IMG/VR virus record: IMGVR_UViG_3300002835_001072
Location: 1-24,116 of that record
Length of the DNA stretch: 24,116 nt
Source of the DNA: a virus
Direction: 5' to 3' (one strand)
How positions within the stretch are numbered: the stretch's first letter is position 1; each line of letters opens with the position of its first letter. Below are positions 1 through 6,972 of this stretch, piece after piece. Position numbers and translations under genes: made by a program. The notes beneath the pieces are model-generated. The model was given only the letters and a program-made list of their open reading frames with translations, was not told the DNA's origin and made no database searches.

Positions 1-147
1 TTACCAAAATGGGTGCAAGATAAACTCGCTGTCTTGATGCTACTTGACCATACGAAAGTCAATGAAGAAGTCGAGGGTGTAGGCAGACGCATTAACGAAA
101 ATGTGTATTGGGTTTTTAACGGAGAAATAAGTGGCGCAAACCCCTGA
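1..147 (+). CDS. C-terminal end of a conserved phage protein of unknown function (5' partial)
   Basis: An open frame runs from the first base to a TGA at 145-147, giving 48 residues; the start lies outside the window. The visible part includes LPKWVQDKLAVLMLL and a GVGRRINENVYWVF stretch, a pattern I associate with small phage proteins of unknown role that lie in replication regions. It overlaps the next gene by 17 bases, and that gene's ribosome binding site (GGAGAA) lies inside this frame. No catalytic motif is visible. That it is coding rests on the open frame to the edge, the protein-like composition and the tight overlap. The function is not known. Confidence 0.6.
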   Translation, partial: LPKWVQDKLAVLMLLDHTKVNEEVEGVGRRINENVYWVFNGEISGANP

Positions 148-451
148 AGGGAAGGTTAAGAAATCGGTTCGCCAAGTCCTTGATGGGCTTGGTGCTTACT
201 ACGTGATGCCAGTTACAGGCGGTTTTGGCAGACAAGGTGCGCCCGATTTTCTAGTTTGCCTAGAAGGTAAATTTTTCGGCATTGAAACTAAGGCTGGAAA
301 GGGAAAACTCACAGCATTGCAAGAGATGAACTTAAAGAAAATCATTGACTGCGGTGGTGTGGCTTTAGTAGTAAGGGAAGGCGACGTAAAGTATCTACCC
401 TCTTTATTAACAACAGGAGAAAGTAACTATGAAAAAACTATCAACAACTAA
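131..451 (+). CDS. VRR-NUC domain nuclease (PD-(D/E)XK superfamily)
   Basis: This 106-residue protein is almost entirely one VRR-NUC domain, a compact PD-(D/E)XK fold found in phage replication clusters. The signature is visible: GAPDF puts the first acidic residue at Asp39, and GIETKAGKGKLTALQ supplies Glu52, Lys54 and the downstream Gln64. Family members cut branched or nicked DNA such as Holliday junctions or flaps and need Mg2+; the exact substrate cannot be read here. Translation begins at a GTG (131-133) preceded by GGAGAA at 121-126, a good spacing, and no ATG gives a better fit. The 3' end overlaps the next gene by 23 bases. The length is normal for stand-alone phage VRR-NUC proteins. 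Confidence 0.85.
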   Translation: MAQTPEGKVKKSVRQVLDGLGAYYVMPVTGGFGRQGAPDFLVCLEGKFFGIETKAGKGKLTALQEMNLKKIIDCGGVALVVREGDVKYLPSLLTTGESNYEKTINN

Positions 452-869
452 GCAGATTCTTAACATCTTAAACACACAAGGTGGCAAGAAACCCAAGCAA
501 CTGATTGCCTTAACAAAGGCGAATTCAACCAGTGTATACAACGCACTACACCAACTACGTAGTAAGAAGATGATTGCCAAAGAAGAAGATGGTGTGTATA
601 TCTCGCAGACACAGAAGTCGGTTAGTAAAGTTACTAACAAAAATGAGTGGAAGACTGTATTGGTTAGTGTAAGTGATAAACCAGCTAACGCTAAATATGT
701 TAAGTCCCTTGAAACACAAGTGCATGAGTTAGAGAAATTGCACGACGGGTGGCGACAGAACTACAAGAAACTCGAAGCCGACTACACCCAAGCTAAGATC
801 ATGTACCTCGATAGCCAAGCAGTAATTAAGTACCTCGAAGAAAAAGTAGCACAACTCATTAAAGGATAA
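429..869 (+). CDS. Winged-helix-like protein with C-terminal coiled coil
   Basis: This 146-residue protein has two parts. Residues about 5-57 alternate helices in the order of a small winged-helix or HTH domain: TTKQILNILNTQ, then KQLIALTKANSTSVYNALHQL as a likely recognition helix region, then a wing-like KEEDGVYIS. Residues about 90-146 are a charged heptad-like coiled coil (repeated L/V with E/K), suggesting dimerisation. A DNA-binding regulator or a DNA-end accessory factor would fit; neither is shown. It starts inside the VRR-NUC gene (ATG at 429 after ACAGGAGAAAGTAACT, a good Shine-Dalgarno), so the two are translationally linked. It ends 2 bases before the glycosyltransferase start. 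I do not recognise a named family. Confidence 0.7.
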   Translation: MKKLSTTKQILNILNTQGGKKPKQLIALTKANSTSVYNALHQLRSKKMIAKEEDGVYISQTQKSVSKVTNKNEWKTVLVSVSDKPANAKYVKSLETQVHELEKLHDGWRQNYKKLEADYTQAKIMYLDSQAVIKYLEEKVAQLIKG

Positions 870-871
870 CC

Positions 872-1645
872 ATGTTAGAAAACGTAGAAGCAGTAGAAGC
901 AAAGAAACCAGCCAAGTTATTTATAGCTACACCGATGTACGGTGGGTTATGTGTAGGTGGCTACACCATGGGTATCTTAGAGTGTGTGCAGACATTTATG
1001 AAGCATGGAATTCAGATGTACTACTCGTACATGATGAATGAGTCTTTGATTACTCGTGCTCGTAACGGTATGGCTTATGACTTTATGCAATCGGATGCTA
1101 CACACCTGATGTTTATTGATGCGGATATTAGCTTTAAACCAGCAGACATTGTGCGTATGATTGATGCGGACAAAGACATTATCTGCGGAATGTATCCAAA
1201 GAAAGAGATCAACTGGCAGTTAGTATCCAATGCCGTCAAGTCAGGCGTGGACTACAAAGACCTACCACAATACACGGGTTCGTTCGTGGTAAACCTAGTA
1301 GGCGGTGCAACGGAAACAACTGGCGATATTAACCATCCAATGGAGATTGACAACGGTGGTACAGGATTCATGTTGATTAAGCGTGAAGTATTTGAAACAC
1401 TAAAGCCGACTGTGCCAACGTATACAAACGACATGATTCTGATTGTGGACAAGAATCCAGTTAAGAAGATTATCCACGAATACTTTGCTACCAGCATTGA
1501 CGAAACCACTAACAGGTTACTTTCAGAAGACTATCACTTTTGCAAGATTGCACGTATGCAGGGCTATAAAGTTTATGCCGCACCTTGGGCGAATCTAACC
1601 CATAGCGGAACGTATAACTTTAGCGGTACTTTACCAAGGGGGTAA
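872..1645 (+). CDS. GT-A fold glycosyltransferase-like protein
   Basis: This 257-residue protein has a GT-A type glycosyltransferase core. An N-terminal Rossmann strand LFIATPMYGG (about 16-25) binds the nucleotide sugar. The block MMNESLITRARNGMAYDFM (54-72) is followed by THLMFIDADISF with a DXD-like Asp83-Ala84-Asp85 that would hold the divalent metal. A later ETTNRLLSEDYHFCKIARMQG stretch carries the Glu-Asp pair typical of the acceptor side in family 2-like enzymes. Phages use such enzymes to glycosylate DNA bases, host surface glycans or their own virion proteins; the substrate cannot be told here. The start ATG follows AAAGGATAACC. It is followed within a few kilobases by an FkbM-type methyltransferase, which suggests a glycan- or surface-modifying set. 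Confidence 0.8.
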   Translation: MLENVEAVEAKKPAKLFIATPMYGGLCVGGYTMGILECVQTFMKHGIQMYYSYMMNESLITRARNGMAYDFMQSDATHLMFIDADISFKPADIVRMIDADKDIICGMYPKKEINWQLVSNAVKSGVDYKDLPQYTGSFVVNLVGGATETTGDINHPMEIDNGGTGFMLIKREVFETLKPTVPTYTNDMILIVDKNPVKKIIHEYFATSIDETTNRLLSEDYHFCKIARMQGYKVYAAPWANLTHSGTYNFSGTLPRG

Positions 1646-1646
1646 C

Positions 1647-1721
1647 GTGACCTACACCTTAATATTTTCCACGTTAATCATAGCCCTACTTATTTTTATT
1701 ATTTGGCAGAACTACAAATGA
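1647..1721 (+). CDS. Tiny single-span membrane peptide (24 residues)
   Basis: A GTG at 1647 preceded by AAGGGGGTAAC opens a 24-codon frame ending TGA at 1719-1721. The peptide is almost entirely one hydrophobic segment (residues about 5-19, rich in Leu and Ile), then an aromatic Trp and a polar QNYK tail, the arrangement of a minimal inner-membrane peptide. It begins 1 base after the glycosyltransferase stop and its stop overlaps the next ATG (ATGA). Both facts argue for genuine coupling rather than chance. Without homologs the coding status stays uncertain. A role in anchoring or assisting the neighbouring enzyme, or in lysis timing, would be guesswork. Confidence 0.4.
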   Translation: MTYTLIFSTLIIALLIFIIWQNYK

Positions 1722-1831
1722 ACCCACAACAACTGCAAGCGGTACTGCAAGTGATCTTTGATCGTTTGAAAACGTTGGAAGATGCCGTAGTTGAACTACG
1801 AAAGATACAAGATGACCTTTTTAGTCGCTAA
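1718..1831 (+). CDS. Small helical protein of unknown function (37 residues)
   Basis: The frame starts at the ATG of an ATGA overlap with the preceding membrane peptide and stops at TAA 1829-1831. The sequence is one predicted amphipathic helix with regular hydrophobic spacing, for example LQVIFDRLKTLEDAVVELRK, and could form a short coiled coil. Its 3' end overlaps the next gene's ATG at 1812 by 20 bases. Tight packing on both sides and filling of an otherwise empty 166-base gap support coding. No family is recognised. Confidence 0.45.
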   Translation: MNPQQLQAVLQVIFDRLKTLEDAVVELRKIQDDLFSR

Positions 1832-2459
1832 CATACCACCCGTTAAGTGTTTTGTGCGTAAAGAGTTCCTTTACAACCACGAGAAAGGACACGGGGAATT
1901 AGAGCCATGCGTGTGGATGACTGCCAAAGCAATCAAGGGGCAAGCCTTCCGCATTGAATCTATGCTAACTAACTACGGTGCGCTGTATGACAAGTTACCC
2001 ATTAGCGCATACGTGTGGAAGGAAGTCCTTGTAGACCCGTTGCATCATTTACCTTTAGACCACTTACAGATATGGGATTGTCTGTCTTACGATATGACGG
2101 TTATTGAGAAGTCTAATCTGCGTGGGCTCAAGGTCAAATACTTTGGTAAGGATAAGCAGTTTCATTTTGGTAATTACTTATTCACCATTGACTTTGCCAG
2201 CCCTGATGCTAACCGTTTAGATACTAGCTTTAGCGAAGGAGTAGAGGAACATAAGTCATACAACTTTATTAAGTTAGATAACGGGCAATTTGCCTGCCAA
2301 CCCAACAACCGTTGTCTTTGGTATGACGTATCACTTGTACCCGCCGTACTTAAAACACCTGACTTCAAGATACCTACCGAAGTGTATAGCGTTGAGAACC
2401 ATGCTAAGTGGAGCGCCAAGGATGAGTGGTTTTATAACTTTGAGGAAATTAAAAGATGA
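1812..2459 (+). CDS. Conserved phage protein of unknown function (215 residues)
   Basis: I place the start at ATG 1812, giving 215 residues. An in-frame TTG at 1791 would add seven residues but has no visible ribosome binding site and lies inside the previous small gene. The protein is rich in aromatic residues and short hydrophobic strands (for example FLVANIPPVKCFVRKEFL and LKVKYFGKDKQFHFGNYLF), which suggests a mostly beta-stranded fold. No catalytic motif, membrane segment or signal peptide is seen. The stop overlaps the next start (ATGA at 2456-2459). It sits between a glycosyltransferase and an FkbM-type methyltransferase, so a link to that modification set is possible but unproven. Confidence 0.7.
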   Translation: MTFLVANIPPVKCFVRKEFLYNHEKGHGELEPCVWMTAKAIKGQAFRIESMLTNYGALYDKLPISAYVWKEVLVDPLHHLPLDHLQIWDCLSYDMTVIEKSNLRGLKVKYFGKDKQFHFGNYLFTIDFASPDANRLDTSFSEGVEEHKSYNFIKLDNGQFACQPNNRCLWYDVSLVPAVLKTPDFKIPTEVYSVENHAKWSAKDEWFYNFEEIKR

Positions 2460-3190
2460 TATTTTTATTCCCAAAAAGAGAAATAGTGCTAGATTGTTTT
2501 ATAGCGGAAGAAGCCATAGCTAAAAGAGCTCCAATTGAAAAGTCTATGAAATATATTCCTGATTGGTGGAAAGAATTGCCAAAAGAATACTATATTGGGA
2601 ACAACTTCTTTCCATCTCCCACAATGAAACATTGCGCAGGAATGGTTGATTACTACCGAAATTCAGTAACCATTCCTTTATGGTCTGACTTAGCACTTCG
2701 GGGTTTTGCAGGGGGAGGATGCGACTGGCAGTTTGCCGATGGGAATAGCCGTATAGAATCGCACCCCGTGGAGCAACGTGCGAATTTTTTATCCAACGGA
2801 AACTACACACATGTAAAACTACTTAACCCTTGGCAACTGAGAACCGATGAAAGTATTAAATGGGTGTGGAGCCAACCTACGTACAATTTTGTAGATCCTG
2901 AACATTTTTTTGTATTACCTGGGAGTCTTGATTTTTCAAAACAGCATCAGGCGCATATAAATTTAATGTTGAACGTAACAGTAGAAAAACAATTACTTAT
3001 AAAACTAGGGCAACCTATGGTGCACATAACCCCTATGTCAGACAGGAAAGTAAAAGTAGTTAGGCATGTAATACCTAAAGCTGAATACGAACATATGTTT
3101 ATTCTTAGACCCTCTAAGTTTATCAATTCATATAACGTCGCTAATAAATTAGCTAGTAAGTTTTCAACATGCCCATTTAAAAAAGGATAA
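2456..3190 (+). CDS. Conserved aquatic-phage protein of unknown function, AT-rich
   Basis: This 244-residue protein starts in an ATGA overlap with the gene before. Recognisable blocks are IPDWWKELPKEYY near residue 35, SPTMKHCAGMVDYYRNSVTIPLW near 55-77, and LGQPMVHITPMSDRKVKVV near 185. I recall this order (WWK, Thr-Lys-xx-Cys, a Pro-Leu-Trp step, then Gly-xx-Met-xx-Ile-Pro-x-SDR) from many marine phage genomes, where it is left as a hypothetical protein; that is memory, not a search. Hand counts give 33% GC in the line at 2461 and 30% in the line at 2941, against 53% at 3361 in the next gene. The gene may therefore have arrived separately. It ends 2 bases before the methyltransferase. Confidence 0.75.
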   Translation: MIFLFPKREIVLDCFIAEEAIAKRAPIEKSMKYIPDWWKELPKEYYIGNNFFPSPTMKHCAGMVDYYRNSVTIPLWSDLALRGFAGGGCDWQFADGNSRIESHPVEQRANFLSNGNYTHVKLLNPWQLRTDESIKWVWSQPTYNFVDPEHFFVLPGSLDFSKQHQAHINLMLNVTVEKQLLIKLGQPMVHITPMSDRKVKVVRHVIPKAEYEHMFILRPSKFINSYNVANKLASKFSTCPFKKG

Positions 3191-3192
3191 AA

Positions 3193-3924
3193 ATGATACC
3201 GAACTGTGAATTAGTAAAGGTAGATGGTACACAGTTTCTTGTGTTCAAGGGGCAAGATTTAATATCAAACCACTTGAAGAAGGAACTGTACGAGAACGAC
3301 CTTCACCAGCTTGCGCTAAAGATACTAATAGATAAACCCGACGGGCAAGTGCTGGATATTGGTGCAAACCTAGGTACGTTCTGCGTACCCCTCGCACGAA
3401 AGATTTCTGCGCTAGAGTTCCATGCCTTTGAACCACAACGGATAATTTACTATCAGCTATGTGCCAATACGATTATCAATAGCTTGGGCAATGTGTACAC
3501 CTATGAAGCTGGGCTATCAAACCAAGAAGCAGACATAGAGTTAGAAGTGCCTGACTATGCAACCGAAGGCAATATTGGTGCGTTTAGTATTGATAAAGAA
3601 GTTCGTGAGAACGAGTACGAGTGTAAGACAAGCGGTGGTAAAGAGAAAATGATCTTGATGACACTTGATGGTATTGGCTTTGAGAATGTACGGCTAATTA
3701 AACTTGATGTAGAAGGTCACGAACTGGAAGTCTTGCAGGGCGGACTCGAAACAATCAAGGCGAACAACTACCCACCAATTATCTTTGAAGCGTGGACTTG
3801 GAAGCCTTGGTATCAGGAGAAGCGCAAAGCATTGTTTGATTACCTAGAAGGTCACGGCTACAAGATAGAGCAGTTAGGTGAAAACAACTTAGCACGACAT
3901 CCGAAACACGAGGAACTGAAATGA
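3193..3924 (+). CDS. FkbM-family SAM-dependent methyltransferase
   Basis: This 243-residue enzyme belongs to the FkbM-type (Methyltransf_21) family. Motif I VLDIGANLGTF (53-63) binds S-adenosylmethionine, HAFEPQ (77-82) holds the acidic residue contacting the ribose, and the family hallmark LIKLDVEGHELEVLQGG (168-184) follows, then YPPIIFEAW. Family members mostly O-methylate sugars in polysaccharides, glycolipids or polyketides, and phage copies are thought to alter surface or virion glycans. Its presence a short distance downstream of a GT-A glycosyltransferase supports a sugar-related role; the acceptor cannot be identified. The start ATG follows AAAAAAGGATAAA. The stop overlaps the next start by 4 bases (ATGA at 3921-3924). 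Confidence 0.9.
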   Translation: MIPNCELVKVDGTQFLVFKGQDLISNHLKKELYENDLHQLALKILIDKPDGQVLDIGANLGTFCVPLARKISALEFHAFEPQRIIYYQLCANTIINSLGNVYTYEAGLSNQEADIELEVPDYATEGNIGAFSIDKEVRENEYECKTSGGKEKMILMTLDGIGFENVRLIKLDVEGHELEVLQGGLETIKANNYPPIIFEAWTWKPWYQEKRKALFDYLEGHGYKIEQLGENNLARHPKHEELK

Positions 3925-4109
3925 ACGACCAAGACTTGAGGGATTGCTTTGCGATGTTTGCTTTGAACGGATTGCTAAGTAGGGCTAGTGTGTTTGATGC
4001 TAAAGAAGTATGGGAGATTGCTGATGCCATGCTCGAAGCCCGTAACAAAACAGAAGACGATGGTGGTATCACCACAATTAAAAAGAGGAAGTATGTCAGA
4101 AAAGATTGA
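3921..4109 (+). CDS. Small conserved phage protein of unknown function
   Basis: This 62-residue protein begins in an ATGA overlap with the methyltransferase stop. It has the pattern MNDQDLRDCFAMFALNGLL, then a helix WEIADAMLEARNK and a basic tail KKRKYVRKD. I associate the LRDxFA...GLL...IADAMLxAR pattern with a small protein widespread in phages and prophages whose function is unknown. It is probably helical and soluble. The last 17 bases overlap the next gene. Confidence 0.7.
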   Translation: MNDQDLRDCFAMFALNGLLSRASVFDAKEVWEIADAMLEARNKTEDDGGITTIKKRKYVRKD

Positions 4110-4272
4110 TGGTAATAGGGATAAACGTTTTTGCACGAGCTGTCAAACTATGCGACCAGCAGAGTACGGCAAGATGTTGATGGGGAAAATTAACAGGTGG
4201 CAGTGTACGGCTTGCGCCGAAAAAAGAAGTAAGCCACTATACGGTAAGAAAAAAGGAGAGGGCGATGCGTAA
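4093..4272 (+). CDS. Small Cys4 zinc-binding protein
   Basis: I choose ATG 4093, preceded by AGAGGAAGT, giving 59 residues; the frame stays open further upstream but inside the previous gene and without a better start. Two CxxC knuckles are visible: Cys14/Cys17 (FCTSCQTM) and Cys38/Cys41 (WQCTACAEK), separated by 20 residues. This is the layout of a small treble-clef or zinc-ribbon fold. The C-terminus is Lys/Gly-rich. Such proteins bind nucleic acid or partner proteins in phage early regions; no specific role can be given. It overlaps the following secreted protein gene by 8 bases. Confidence 0.65.
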   Translation: MSEKIDGNRDKRFCTSCQTMRPAEYGKMLMGKINRWQCTACAEKRSKPLYGKKKGEGDA

Positions 4273-4582
4273 ATTATTAGGAACACTACTAGGTGTATTC
4301 ACCGTTGGTGTATGTAGCGCACAGATGGTAACGTACTTGGATGCGAACGGTAAACCATTTATGTACTCTAGCAAGATTGGTGGGCAGACCGTATACATGG
4401 ATCAGAACGGTAAACCTGTTGCGTACAAGGTATCTCCAAAGGTATCTGGGCCGTGGGTCGATCCGATAAACACACCATCATTTGTTTTTCCTTTAGTTAG
4501 CCCATCGCTTCCTGGCCCCGCATCGACAAGTTTACCTAGCTTACCAACACTACCTGAACTACCCACCTTGAAAGGATTTTAA
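4265..4582 (+). CDS. Secreted small protein with tandem YxDxNGKPxxY repeats
   Basis: This 105-residue protein has a clear Sec-type signal peptide: MRK, a hydrophobic core LLGTLLGVFTVGV, then a CSA/Q cleavage region near residue 19. VGVC lacks Gly/Ala/Ser before the Cys, so a lipoprotein is less likely. The mature part opens with two copies of a short unit, YLDANGKPFMY (about 24-34) and YMDQNGKPVAY (about 44-54), and ends in a Pro/Ser/Leu-rich tail with repeated LPxLP. The start ATG follows AAAAAGGAGAGGGCG, a strong Shine-Dalgarno. It would be exported to the periplasm or cell surface, unusual for a protein amid replication genes. Function unknown. Confidence 0.7.
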   Translation: MRKLLGTLLGVFTVGVCSAQMVTYLDANGKPFMYSSKIGGQTVYMDQNGKPVAYKVSPKVSGPWVDPINTPSFVFPLVSPSLPGPASTSLPSLPTLPELPTLKGF

Positions 4583-4583
4583 A

Positions 4584-4772
4584 GTGACAACATTTACAAC
4601 AGAAGACCGTATCAATGCAGTAGTTAATGTAGAGCCGATTCCATTCATGGGTTTGGTACAGTTGCAGGATAAAGAAGATACAGAGCAGATGTTGCGTGAC
4701 CAGCTTACCATCGTGCAAGCCGAGTGCCAACGATTAAAAAAGAAACTAATGGAGCATGGGATTCATGAGTAA
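4584..4772 (+). CDS. Small coiled-coil protein of unknown function
   Basis: This 62-residue frame starts with GTG at 4584, 1 base after the preceding stop and behind TTGAAAGGATTTTAAA, a usable ribosome binding site. The second half is a heptad-like helix (EQMLRDQLTIVQAECQRLKK), so a short coiled coil is likely. The N-terminal half carries VNVEPIPFMGL with no recognised motif. It overlaps the following gene by 8 bases. No family is recognised. Confidence 0.55.
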   Translation: MTTFTTEDRINAVVNVEPIPFMGLVQLQDKEDTEQMLRDQLTIVQAECQRLKKKLMEHGIHE

Positions 4773-4965
4773 TTTGAAACACACAAAAGAAGATGCTGAC
4801 GACGCATTTTTTAACTTAGGTAAGTTAATGGGGCGCATGCCGTTAGATGAAGCCAAACGCATGGAGATGATAGTGCGGATTATTTGTAGTTACGTGGAGC
4901 AGTTAGAAAAAGAGAACGATAAGCTAAGAAATGGTGATGAGTTTGATATGGATGGTCGTTGCTGA
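4765..4965 (+). CDS. Small helical protein preceding the DNA polymerase
   Basis: I use ATG 4765, since GGAG at 4751-4754 is 10 bases upstream; an in-frame ATG at 4756 is only 1 base from that site. The 66-residue protein is helical and charged (DDAFFNLGKLMGRMPLDEAK, then a likely coiled coil VEQLEKENDKLRN) and ends in a short acidic tail. Its stop overlaps the polymerase start (TGATG at 4963-4967), so the two are translationally coupled. Function unknown; a polymerase accessory role is suggested only by position. Confidence 0.6.
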   Translation: MSNLKHTKEDADDAFFNLGKLMGRMPLDEAKRMEMIVRIICSYVEQLEKENDKLRNGDEFDMDGRC

Positions 4966-6797
4966 TGAACCTAATAACGATTGACTTTGAAACCTTTTAC
5001 GAGAAGTCTACCTTTAGCTTATCGAAGCTGACTACCGAGGAGTATGTGCGGGATGACCGCTTTGAGGTAATTGGTGTAGCCGTTAAAGTTAACGATGGCG
5101 AGACCGAGTGGGCGAGTGGTACACACGAACAGATTAAGGGTTGGCTCGAAGGGTTTGACTGGGCGAACTCAATGGCGATTGCACACAACATGATGTTTGA
5201 CGGATTCATTCTGTCAGAACGTTTTGGCATATTCCCTAAAGTCTATGCAGATACCCTGTCTATGGGTCGAGCCATTCATGGTGTCGAAGTGGGCGGTAGC
5301 CTAGCGGTGCTTGCACAACGGTATAACCTAGGTACTAAAGGTGATGAAGTGATTGCCGCTTCGGGTAAGAACCGAGTGGACTTCACAGACGAAGAACTAG
5401 ATAGGTACGGCGACTACTGCGTGAACGACGTAGAACTAACCTATAAGTTGTTCAGTGCGATGATTAAGAAGGGCTTTCCGAAGAACGAGATGAAGTTGAT
5501 TGACTTGACTACTCGTATGTTCACACGACCCCTGCTTGATCTAAACCTAAACCTGTTAGAAATGCACCTAACAGATATTAAGGAGAAGAAGGATAACCTG
5601 CTTCTGCTGGCTAACATTGAGGACAAGGGCGAACTCGCTTCAAATCCAAAGTTTGCCGAGTTATTGAAGCAGTTGGGTGTCCCCGTGCCGATGAAGATTA
5701 GCCCGACTACGGGTAAAGAAACATTTGCGTTGTCTAAGAACGACGAGGAGTTCAAGGCTTTGGCAGAGCATCCGAACGTAGTGGTACAGGCTTTAGTTGC
5801 GGCGAGGCTGGGTACAAAATCTACGTTAGAAGAAACTAGGACAGAGCGATTCATCGGGATCGCCAAGCGAGGACTGATGCCAGTTCCCCTAAAATATTAT
5901 GCGGCGCACACGGGAAGGTGGGGTGGTAGTGATTCCCTAAACCTGCAAAACCTGCCGAGCCGAGGTGAGAACGCAGGGAAGTTAAAGAAGGCTATTGTTG
6001 CACCCGAAGGTTACTCAATTATTGATGCCGATTCGAGTCAGATTGAAGCACGGGTCTTAGCGTGGCTGGCTGGACAAAACGATTTAGTTGAAGCGTTTGC
6101 GAAAGGTGAAGATGTCTACAAAATCATGGCGTCTGCTATATATAGCAAGGGTATTGAAGAGATTACGAAGGAAGAAAGGTTCGTCGGTAAGACGACGATT
6201 CTCGGGGCGGGGTACGGCATGGGTGCGCAGAAATTCGGTGCACAGCTTAAGACGTTTGGCACTACGGTATCGGATGATGAGGCACGACACATTATACAAA
6301 TCTATCGAGAGACGTACCCCCATATAGTAGGACTATGGCGACAGGCGCAGTTGGCGCTGGAAGCAATAAGCAAGGGCTACACAACATCTTTAGGTAAGGT
6401 AGGTGTATTGACTTTAGTTCCAAGTGAACGTGGTATCAGACTACCAAGCGGACTACTGATGCGGTACGACCAGCTAGTTGCCCTCAGAGACGAGAAGGGC
6501 ATGCAGTACCAGTACAAGACCCGTTACGGTTGGAATAAAATCTACGGCGGTAAAGTTATCGAGAACGTATGCCAAGCTATTGCTCGTTGCATTATTGGTG
6601 AGCAGATGATCCGTATAGCCAAGCGTTACAACGTGGTTCTAACAGTACACGATGCGATTGCCTGTGTAGTAAAAGACGGAGAAGTAAAAGAAGCCCAAGC
6701 CTACATTGAGGAGTGCATGAAGTGGACACCTGAGTGGGCAGATGGATTACCAGTAAGTTGTGAATCAGGATATGGAAAGAGTTATGGCGATTGCTAA
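4965..6797 (+). CDS. Family A DNA polymerase with 3'-5' exonuclease domain
   Basis: This 610-residue enzyme replicates the phage genome. The N-terminal proofreading domain shows ExoI IDFET (Asp7, Glu9), ExoII AHNMMFDGF and ExoIII YCVNDVELTY. The polymerase domain shows motif A DADSSQIEAR (catalytic Asp356, Glu361), motif B GKTTILGAGYG (Lys409 to Tyr417) and motif C TVHDAI (His562, catalytic Asp563). There is no 5' nuclease domain, as usual for phage enzymes. The residue equivalent to E. coli Phe762 is Leu413. I take ATG 4965 rather than the TTG at 4959 because it gives the TGATG overlap with the upstream stop. All key residues are intact and the length is typical. Confidence 0.95.
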   Translation: MNLITIDFETFYEKSTFSLSKLTTEEYVRDDRFEVIGVAVKVNDGETEWASGTHEQIKGWLEGFDWANSMAIAHNMMFDGFILSERFGIFPKVYADTLSMGRAIHGVEVGGSLAVLAQRYNLGTKGDEVIAASGKNRVDFTDEELDRYGDYCVNDVELTYKLFSAMIKKGFPKNEMKLIDLTTRMFTRPLLDLNLNLLEMHLTDIKEKKDNLLLLANIEDKGELASNPKFAELLKQLGVPVPMKISPTTGKETFALSKNDEEFKALAEHPNVVVQALVAARLGTKSTLEETRTERFIGIAKRGLMPVPLKYYAAHTGRWGGSDSLNLQNLPSRGENAGKLKKAIVAPEGYSIIDADSSQIEARVLAWLAGQNDLVEAFAKGEDVYKIMASAIYSKGIEEITKEERFVGKTTILGAGYGMGAQKFGAQLKTFGTTVSDDEARHIIQIYRETYPHIVGLWRQAQLALEAISKGYTTSLGKVGVLTLVPSERGIRLPSGLLMRYDQLVALRDEKGMQYQYKTRYGWNKIYGGKVIENVCQAIARCIIGEQMIRIAKRYNVVLTVHDAIACVVKDGEVKEAQAYIEECMKWTPEWADGLPVSCESGYGKSYGDC

Positions 6798-6972
6798 AGT
6801 AGATTATTCCCCAATGTATTTACATGCGTTAAAGGAAATTAGGATGGCACACGATGCCTTGGTATCAAACAAGTTTCAGGCGGCATACGAGCATTGCTTG
6901 AACGCACAGACCGAAATGAAGTTAATGACGGGTGCGGTAAAGACATGGATTCCTACAAAGGACACAGAATGA
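6784..6972 (+). CDS. Small phage protein of unknown function
   Basis: This frame overlaps the polymerase 3' end by 14 bases when started at ATG 6784, giving 62 residues; ATG 6772 or GTG 6760 upstream are alternatives. GGAAAG at 6774-6779 best serves 6784. The protein is one helical hairpin (YLHALKEIRMAHDALVSNKF, then AAYEHCLNAQTEMKLM), reminiscent of small TPR-like or helical-bundle proteins. The stop overlaps the next start (ATGA at 6969-6972). Function unknown. Confidence 0.6.
   Translation: MAIAKVDYSPMYLHALKEIRMAHDALVSNKFQAAYEHCLNAQTEMKLMTGAVKTWIPTKDTE

Noticed and set aside
5441-5866. 141-codon ORF on the - strand inside the DNA polymerase gene
   Set aside because: It is antisense to a well-supported gene, Ser/Asn/Phe-rich in the manner of a reverse-frame shadow, with no ribosome site or motif seen.
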